DNA from: Naganishia liquefaciens
Lineage: Eukaryota > Basidiomycota > Tremellomycetes > Filobasidiales > Filobasidiaceae
Length of the DNA: 64,000 nucleotides
Reading direction: 5' to 3'
Assembly (NCBI GenBank): GCA_013423385.1
Contig: BLZA01000010.1
Location: forward strand, 62,001 to 126,000
A program made the translations under genes and the position numbers. The notes under the pieces were generated by a model that had not been told where the DNA came from, did not search any database, and saw nothing but the letters and a program-made list of their open reading frames with translations. This document shows, in pieces, positions 57,663 to 64,000 of the stretch. Within the stretch, counting starts at the first letter, position 1. Each line of letters opens with the position of its first letter.

Positions 57663-58042
57663 GCAAGTAAACGCTGAATGGTGGCGAGACTTGCTGTGAG
57701 TGCGGATTACCCTCCAGGCTATTTTTATCGACTTAGTCTCAGAATAGGAGAATGGTGACAAGAAGGGGGTTTTGATTAGCTGACAAGTCCCGAGGGTGTG
57801 CGAGAACATAGTACCGAGGTGCCGGATAAAACAGCCAAGACGGAGATTCGTAGATTAATCTGATATATATATCCTGACAAGACGGGACGGAACGGATTCG
57901 GGAACGCAATGAACGCATCGAACACACACTTCGGCATCTATCTGAATAAGAGGCTTCGCCATAGAATATGTTTTTGACATCGTATGTGTACCTCTGTTAT
58001 CTGATGGCATTTCATTCTGGCACACTCCGAAAAAAGGCTTCT

Positions 58043-58650
58043 CTACGGAAGTGTGCTATCATGGTAGAATTTTTCGTAGTAACAGCGATTCAGGCGCCGT
58101 CTAACGTCTTCTCCAAATTCCTCCCAAGCCTTGGTACCAAATAAGTACTCAAGGTCTTCGAGTGTCGATGTCCGTTCTGGCACGAATTCTGGGTTGGTAA
58201 ACCAGAAAGTGTAGATGTACCTGAGGACTTTCTTTTGGCGACGCGCCTTTACGTCCCTGCGTTCGAAGCGAATATGTTCGTATTTCGCTTCTGCCTCCAA
58301 GATAGGGGACACCCATCATGCTTGCTTCTCTGGGGTATCCACACAAGTTTCTGCGTGCTTTCAGCTTTCAGCTGGCTAGCATGACTTCGTTGAGTTCGAT
58401 CAGAAGTCTCCTCCGTGTGAATAGATTGCGACTGCTCGACTTCGCCACCAATCTCCATTTTAGAGGTCAAGGCCGTATCACTTGGTGCGTAGACTCCGTA
58501 CGAGGACTCTGGGGGTGGCCAAGATTCGCTAGACTGAGACCTCGCTGACGACGTCGTTCTACCTTTGAGACTAGTGTCCTTCACTGCAATATCCGAGAAA
58601 TCACTCTGAGGTTGGTCTGAGGAGCGGTGCCTTGAGATTGAGAATCCATT
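58043..58650 (-). CDS. Unknown small protein, two exons (5' end uncertain)
   Basis: Upstream exon (open from about 58,650) is hydrophilic: DIAVKDTSLKGRTTSSARSQ, then IGGEVEQSQSIHTEETSDRT. A 50-nt intron with GTGTGG donor and CTTGGAG acceptor (about 58,290-58,340) joins STQKL to AEAKYEHIRFERRDVKARRQ in phase. The compact end carries KKVLRYIYTFWFTNPEFVPE, LEDLEYLFGTKAWEEFGEDV and RRRLNRCYYEKFYHDSTLP, stop at 58043. The aromatic, charged helical end looks folded. No ATG fits the upstream frame without another exon, so the start is unresolved. No known family. Confidence 0.42.
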
Positions 58651-59059
58651 TTGTCACTGGATCGTGTGCTATAGTTGATTCGCGGACGAGGTTGGTTCTA
58701 GCATGCCAAAGCTATGTCAAATAGAACGCCACCGATTCATCTGCAGACCATTATATTGGGTCGTCGGATAGATATACAGCCAACGGTGAGAAAAAGGAAC
58801 ACAAAGGAAGGTATGCGAGGGCTGCGCACAATTCGAAAATGGATCATTCTCGGACGTGATAATTACTTCTCAGAACCAGACCAAGCTGATTTATAGCGCG
58901 GAGCCAACTCCTGCGCTTTCATGTCTCATAAAATTGCGATGTAAGCGACGCCTTCAACCGCGCATTATCGATGTCACGCAATCCAAAAGGATGTACTGTT
59001 TTCCAAAGTTGAAAGCTGTCGCTATGTATGGGCATTCAGGGCATTCCGATAAAATGCGA
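58651..59059. other. Intergenic stretch
   Basis: About 400 bp between the small orphan gene and the 3' end of the RCC1 gene, both on the minus strand. A 60-codon + frame (58714-58896) has no support. Nothing else is seen. Confidence 0.35.
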
Positions 59060-61807
59060 TTATTGTGCCTGTTTTTCTTTGCTAGCTTCCGCCTTTCCTC
59101 GCTTTTGCGCGAGAATGAAGCAATGACCAGCGCTCGCGGCGGCTTTGAGGGGTTTGTAATCGGCCATGACCTTTGTCAAAATACGGTTAAGAGTCAGCTT
59201 CTCAAGTGACTTTCAATGCAGGACTCTTACAGGGTTACTGGGCGGAGTTCTAATCAGCGTTGGTGTTTCTGCTGTCTCCTTGTTGCCCAGACCAAGCTGA
59301 GAGGTGACTGTTTGGAAATGTGATTCATAAGTGGAATCCCAATGCTCGATAACTGGTTTCAAGACTTACCGCCCAGTCCCCAAGAGTAGACGTAGTCATC
59401 GTTGGTGATTGCAAGATTGTGCCTGGTGCCGCAGGAAATGTCAACAATCTTGCTGGATTTCTTTCGATATTCGTCGGTATCTTCGAAAGGCTCGACCGCG
59501 GGCTGTTTCTCTTCCGGACTCGGAGGGGGCGGGAAAAAGACCTAGAAGGGGTTAGGAGCGGTCTTTGCGCGATGTCTAAGGATCTCACCTGAACAGGCTC
59601 GAATACGGCTTTCGGGCGCTCGTTCGATCCCTCCTCGGGTCGCAATGCAGGGTGATCATCCGCCAAGCCCAACTCGTGTTCAATGTTCTTGCCACATGCC
59701 CAGACAGATCCGTCGTCGAATAAGAACATTGAGTGGTCCGAGCCAGCCTCGATCTTGATGACTTTCGCGCCACCGTGATTTTCCGGGCTCAACGCATCAA
59801 CAATTGTTGGCTTCTCGATGACGCCCTCGGCCCACGAACGGTCGACTCGTTCAGGAGAGACACCACATTGGCCAGCGGCGTTGAATCCCCAAGCCCAGAC
59901 GCGCCCCTTGTCATCGACAGCGAAAGAGTGATAAGAGCCGGTGCCGATGGTCAGAATCTTCTTCAAAGCCAAGGGCTCTGGAGTTAAGGCTCGAAGTTGC
60001 GCCCGAGGAGGAACCTTTCGTCCGAGTTGGCATTGCAGGTTGTCGCCCATCGAGTAGAGGTGACCGTCCGAAGCCAGCATGAGCACATGATCCGCTCCGG
60101 CAGCGACAGCCGTGAATGCCGAAGACCGGGTTTGGAACGGCGCGAACGGCAAGTCCACGGGCTCAATTTGAATCGCCTTCTTCACACCGCCGAATCCGAG
60201 AAGACCTTCGCTACCCCGGAAAGATCCCCAGTACTTGACATGACCTGCAGCACTGATAGCGATAGAGATGGAATCACCGGCGGCGGCTCGGACGACGCGG
60301 AAATCATTATCCGGACCGAGACCTGTAACAAGGCCTGGGGTGCTTTCGAGAGCTTCACGATCTTGGAACGTGACGGGGTCGGTAGCAGGAGTGACAGGAA
60401 CTTTGTCGGTTTTTCGACCAAGAGCGCCTCCATCGTTGACACCCCATGACCAGAGCTGAGGAAGAGATCAGCGAATTTATGGTCAGAAGAGAGAATGTGC
60501 TTACTCGTCCAGCTTCATCGATCATCAGCGAGTGCATTCCTCCAACAATAATATCTTCGACGCCGGCTCCGGCTCCACCAAGCTTGCCTTCTCTGATTGC
60601 TTCTTCGACCCTGATGTAGAATGGGTCAGTGGTGTTGATGACAATATGGCAAGCCTGGAAAATCGTCGATGATCTGCGCGCGAGTAATGCTGCATCGGCC
60701 GCATTTGTCGATGATAGGTGGAGGGTTTACGAGGGTCGCCCTGAATCAAGGATATTGCGTCTTTGACTGACTGCTCGCCACCAATGAATGATCCAGAATT
60801 GCGAATGATCATTGTAGGGGCCTGAATACACCAGCTCGCCCGGATCCGCCATCGTGCCGTTGACCCATAGGATGTCCGGGATCCATCTTGTCAACCGCTA
60901 AACCCCGTAGAGGTTATACCCCTTGGGCTTCCATTCAAATCTACATCGTTCGATCCCCGATTGAAGCGTTCCGCGCGAGCGCGACGTCGTATGTCCCCGA
61001 CGCGGGACTTGACTTGCCATATGACGAGATCAGAAGTGTTCCGCTTTTAAAGCTTTTGACGTCCTTGGACTCCTGTTGCAGATGTACAGTCCATGCTTGT
61101 ACAAACTTGCGTACGTGACAGTCAAAAAGCGACAGCTATCGAATCGATACGTATGTGCAGATGTTGTGACTGCGAAGCATATGCGAACGCTTTGCGAATT
61201 GCAATGTTGCTGGAATTTGTAGTGCGCTGACAGATTCGCCATGTGGCATTTCCGCTAAGGAGAAAAGATCTCCTTCTAGCTCCCTTACTGCAGCCTCCGA
61301 GCACCCGTAGACTTTCCATCCAATGAACGAGACTCACCAAGCGTGTAATCGCGGTCGATTGATTTCTCCCTTGACATCATCCCCTTCACCCATTCCAAAC
61401 TCTCCAGAATCGCCACATCCCCAGACCAACAACGTCTTTCCGTGTCCCCACTTCTCCTGCGGCTCCCCTCCCTTGGGAATCGGCATGATCGACAACTTGC
61501 GGTTCCGCTCCAATACGCCATTCTCGCCGACAAGCGCTCGCTTGCTTCGTGATCCCGATGCGCTGATCGAGGTGTTACCACGCGCAGGACGAGTCGAGAC
61601 GGAAGGCGTCTTGGTGGAGAGCAAGACCTCGAGCTTCTTGTTCGTCGCAGGCCGGGCGCTGGCAGAGGCATCAGCGATGCTCTTCCGAGGTCGTCCCGGT
61701 CCGCGCTTGGTGGGAGGTGCTTCGACGGCATCTTTCTCCTCACTTCGCGCTCGCTTCTTGCCTGCGGTGCTCGCTGCTGCTGATGCTCGTGCTTTCCGGG
61801 GAGGCAT
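59060..61807 (-). CDS. RCC1-type Ran guanine-nucleotide exchange factor (Prp20/Pim1)
   Basis: Chromatin-bound exchange factor that loads Ran with GTP and so drives nuclear transport and spindle assembly. ATG 61807 opens a basic N-terminus (KKRARSEEK as nuclear signal, KRGPGRPRKS as an AT-hook). WGHGKTLLVWGCGDSGEFGM starts the seven-bladed propeller. Exon 1 (61338-61807) joins across a 727-nt intron to VEEAIREGKLGGAGAGVEDI in phase. Blades follow with SWGVNDGGALGRKTDKVPV, GHVKYWGSFRGSEGLLGFGG, DGHLYSMGDNLQCQLGRKVP, GRVWAWGFNAAGQCGVSPER, DGSVWACGKNIEHELGLADD and YVYSWGLG...LGLGNKETAETPTLI. The last exon VMADYKPLKAAASAGHCFIL ends in a Lys-rich tail before TAA 59060-59062. Length and repeat number are typical. 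Confidence 0.92.
60611..61337 (-). other. Long intron 1 of the RCC1 gene
   Basis: GTGAGT donor at 61337 after HAW codons TG, and acceptor TACATCAG at 60613-60611. The flanking exons rebuild the conserved RPRLHAW-VEEAIREGK. At 727 nt it is over ten times the common intron size. It contains several short frames without matches and no clear RNA structure by eye. Confidence 0.7.
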
Positions 61808-61860
61808 GATGTTTCAATGTATACAGGATACTCTGGCCGAGTGGGGAGAATGTCGGTGGA

Positions 61861-61887
61861 ATCATCATCATCAACATCATCATCATC
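61861..61887 (+). repeat. ATC trinucleotide microsatellite
   Basis: Nine ATC-type triplets with one interruption (AAC), 54 bp upstream of the RCC1 start and so probably in its 5' leader. Confidence 0.9.
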
Positions 61888-63636
61888 GCGTTTGCTTTGA
61901 GCTGATCACCCACAAACTCCCCATTTGGCTGGACGCACCTGGCGCGGCGGCCGAGTTTGACTGGCTTGCAGCCGTCGAAGGACTTGAACTTGGGATTGTC
62001 CAAGGGTCAAGGCTGGACTGGTCGGTGTAGTGGATTCTTCAGCTTGTGTCTGCACAGACTGTATCCTTGATACCGAGCTCAGTATGCAGCTGCCTGATCG
62101 CCTTTGGCCTCGGATTGAAATGCGTAGGCTTGGGATCGGCGTCATGTCTCGTTTCCTGTCATCGGTCTTAGTAGTCTGTCTTCTGGATTCAAACGTCAGA
62201 CAGCATATAGAGATATTTTCGGAGACAATTTTATGGTCGTTGGAAGAGCGCTCGCCCTAGGCCCAATCAGGGAAAGGGAGAACGTGGCGTCGTTATGTAA
62301 AAACGAGGAATGCTCGTGGAGTGAGTAGATCGAAAACCTCTGGCATGCAAGCAGCGACGGAAAAAGTTTCCAGCCTCCGTTATAGGTATCTTTTTCACAG
62401 CCTTTTAGTAGCTTTAGTATTGGTAAGCCATATGACGAGATCGGGTGGTATATATCCCTGGATTGACGCCCCGTCTACCCAATCTAGAAGTTCTCGCCGC
62501 ATGTCGCCCTTTTCTCCACTAAAAGCCGTTGAGTCATTTCTCTGTAATCATTCTGAAGATATGTCTTCAAGCAGTTCATCCTCCGGATCCTCCGGATCCT
62601 CCGCCTTCACCGCCTTCGCCTTGGTTAACAACCCAGCGTTGGACTCTGTTGTGCTCCAATCCCTTGAATCTACCAGAAGCGAAATCTTAGTATCTTGCGA
62701 GCTAATGAGCATGGAGATCAGATAACTTGTTCCTTCTTGGCGGTTGAATCAACCACACGCAGGACGCTCAAGGATGAAGAAGTGGTGAGTGAATATTCTC
62801 GCAGCTTCAGAACAATTTCCGTTGCTGATATCCGGCCGAAAGTGAGTACGCCCGATATGCAGAATTCGTCAGAGCCAAAGCGAATAGCGACCGAGATCTA
62901 GAGGCTATATACATAGCCTTTGTCGATCAATCTCCACGATCGCTCGAGAAAGGCTCATCCACTAGACGTGAGAAAAGCTCGAAGGGCTCTGATTCATGCT
63001 CAAGCACAGAATGATCTTTGTGTACGCCTGGTGATCTTCCCGTCATCCTGGCCGGTGTACAGGCTTTCGACAACATCAGCCTAGTGGTACATCGTATACA
63101 GCTCGAATGATCACTAAAGTCCATATCACAAGCTACCTATTTGGCTGTTTCGCCGCCTTGTCAATTTTTTCGTGTTCGGGGACACAGTCGCTCGAGACGA
63201 TCCATGCTGTCTGATCATTTACTTTTCTCGGCTTTGGTTTGGATTGAGAACAAAGAAGTCTCCTCGTGCATTCTCGCCTTACAGTCACAGGCTGTGAATT
63301 CTGGCTGTCCCTCAGATTTGCAGAAACGGAGACCCACGTCGTGTTCTTCTTCGGTAGCCTTTCGAAGGCGATGCCGGCTGTGTCGCTCCGAATTAAGTAT
63401 CTCCCCGAATGGAGCGTATACGGTATACCTGACTTCCTTTGGGAATCTCCTTTGACGACTTTTTTCCTGATCTAAAAGGGCCTCGCTAGAATTGGCGAGA
63501 CCGCGAGGATATGGTTGTACAATTATGCCGAGACATCCATATAAGATCCCAGCGCTTGTTGAAGTATAATTCAGATGCACTTCCTCTTAGCGGTAAACTG
63601 GCAAGACTCCTGACACACGAATTCACTGCGGTCAAC
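61888..63636. other. Long stretch without a firm gene
   Basis: 1.75 kb. On + strand a Ser/Gly-rich 53-codon frame (ATG at 62562, with a repeated GGATCCTCC unit at 62583-62600) is followed after about 20 bp by a second frame (62695-62901, RTLKDEEVVSEYSRSF). These could be two exons of a small gene, but I cannot join them. Minus frames 62927-63124 and 63215-63580 are similar in quality. Nothing is called. Confidence 0.35.
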
Positions 63637-64000
63637 ATGCCTTTGAAAGCCAATCTCGCATCCTCACAACATTCAGGCACATCTACATGGTCAGGGCCTG
63701 TGCCCCCGTCAGAAGGCGGCCGCGTCTGTAGCACCATCTTCGATCCTCTAACGGGGGAGGTGACAACAGTCTCGGTGCCTGTCTCTGAATCGCCTTTCTC
63801 CTCGGCTCTTGTCACCTCAAATTGTGGCATTGATACGACAGCCTCGGAGTCGGAGAACAAGACCGCCGGATGGATAATCGTCCCAGCCGAACTTGCCCTG
63901 TTCAAGGATCGGGAAGTGTTCGTCGCCCTCTTACAACGTAACGTTCAGCACAAATCACTTGCTACATGGCTACAGCACCAGATGCACGCCTCAGAAGTTA
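63637..64000 (+). CDS. N-terminal part of an unknown protein running off the right edge
   Basis: ATG 63637 (context GTCAACATGC) opens a frame that is still open at the window end, 121 codons. It begins MPLKANLASSQHSGTSTWSG, has an extracellular-looking Thr/Ser-rich part, and ends with a well-ordered stretch: TAGWIIVPAELALFKDREVF and VALLQRNVQHKSLATWLQHQ. No family recognised. The opposite strand is also open over 63486-63905, so the strand choice is not certain; the + reading was preferred for its ATG and more protein-like end. Confidence 0.42.
   Translation, partial: MPLKANLASSQHSGTSTWSGPVPPSEGGRVCSTIFDPLTGEVTTVSVPVSESPFSSALVTSNCGIDTTASESENKTAGWIIVPAELALFKDREVFVALLQRNVQHKSLATWLQHQMHASEV

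Noticed and set aside
60930-60962. GTTCGATCCCC resembling a tRNA T-loop
   Set aside because: No matching A box, anticodon arm or acceptor stem; it lies inside the long RCC1 intron.

Overview
The window is nuclear DNA of a fungus, most probably a basidiomycete. Genes are packed on both strands. Most are cut by many short introns (about 45-70 nt, GTRNGT donors, CTNAC-like branch points), and the recognisable proteins are fungal: Csf1, Dsc3, Fzo1, PDK1/Pkh, the Ran exchange factor RCC1, Dal5-type and DHA1-type permeases, and a proteinase-K-like subtilase. The sequence does not let me fix the order or species. Exon joints were read by eye from splice signals and reading frame, so gene ends are firmer than internal joints.

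Layout. 1-171: end of a gene entering from the left. 0.7-11.7 kb (-): the giant lipid-transfer protein gene csf1. 12.2-15.4 kb (+): a divergent RhoGEF-like gene. 15.7-18.4 kb (-): DHA1 drug/polyamine-type transporter. 19.8-20.7 kb (+): orphan gene. 21.4-23.1 kb (+): dsc3. 23.4-27.9 kb: a divergent pair of a Dal5-like permease (-) and a TauD-type dioxygenase (+), which looks like a sulfonate (or similar anion) uptake-and-breakdown pair sharing a 1-kb promoter region. 28.8-29.7 kb (+): orphan gene. 30.7-33.4 kb (+): secreted or vacuolar subtilase whose first intron holds a hairpin-rich repeat array. 33.8-34.5 kb (+): TMEM205-like membrane protein. 34.7-37.5 kb (-): mitofusin fzo1.

38-46.5 kb is an accessory-looking stretch. 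It holds orphan genes, including a 1010-residue protein with one membrane segment, a broken Ty1/copia remnant with a likely LTR, and tandem repeats. 46.7-50.0 kb (+): PDK1 kinase. 50.2-51.7 kb (-): zinc alcohol dehydrogenase. 52.2-53.8 kb (+): orphan gene. 54.7-55.6 kb (+): small REX4-like exonuclease. 56.4-58.7 kb (-): weak orphan genes. 59.1-61.8 kb (-): RCC1. 63.6 kb to the right edge (+): start of an unknown gene.

Several core-cell genes sit together without an obvious operon-like theme: ER lipid transfer, Golgi/ER protein degradation, mitochondrial fusion, PDK1 signalling and Ran cycling. The one functional pairing I can argue from layout is the permease/dioxygenase pair. The most unusual structural features are four introns of 307-821 nt in a genome whose other introns are near 50 nt, above all the 821-nt subtilase intron. 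I found no convincing tRNA, rRNA or CRISPR.
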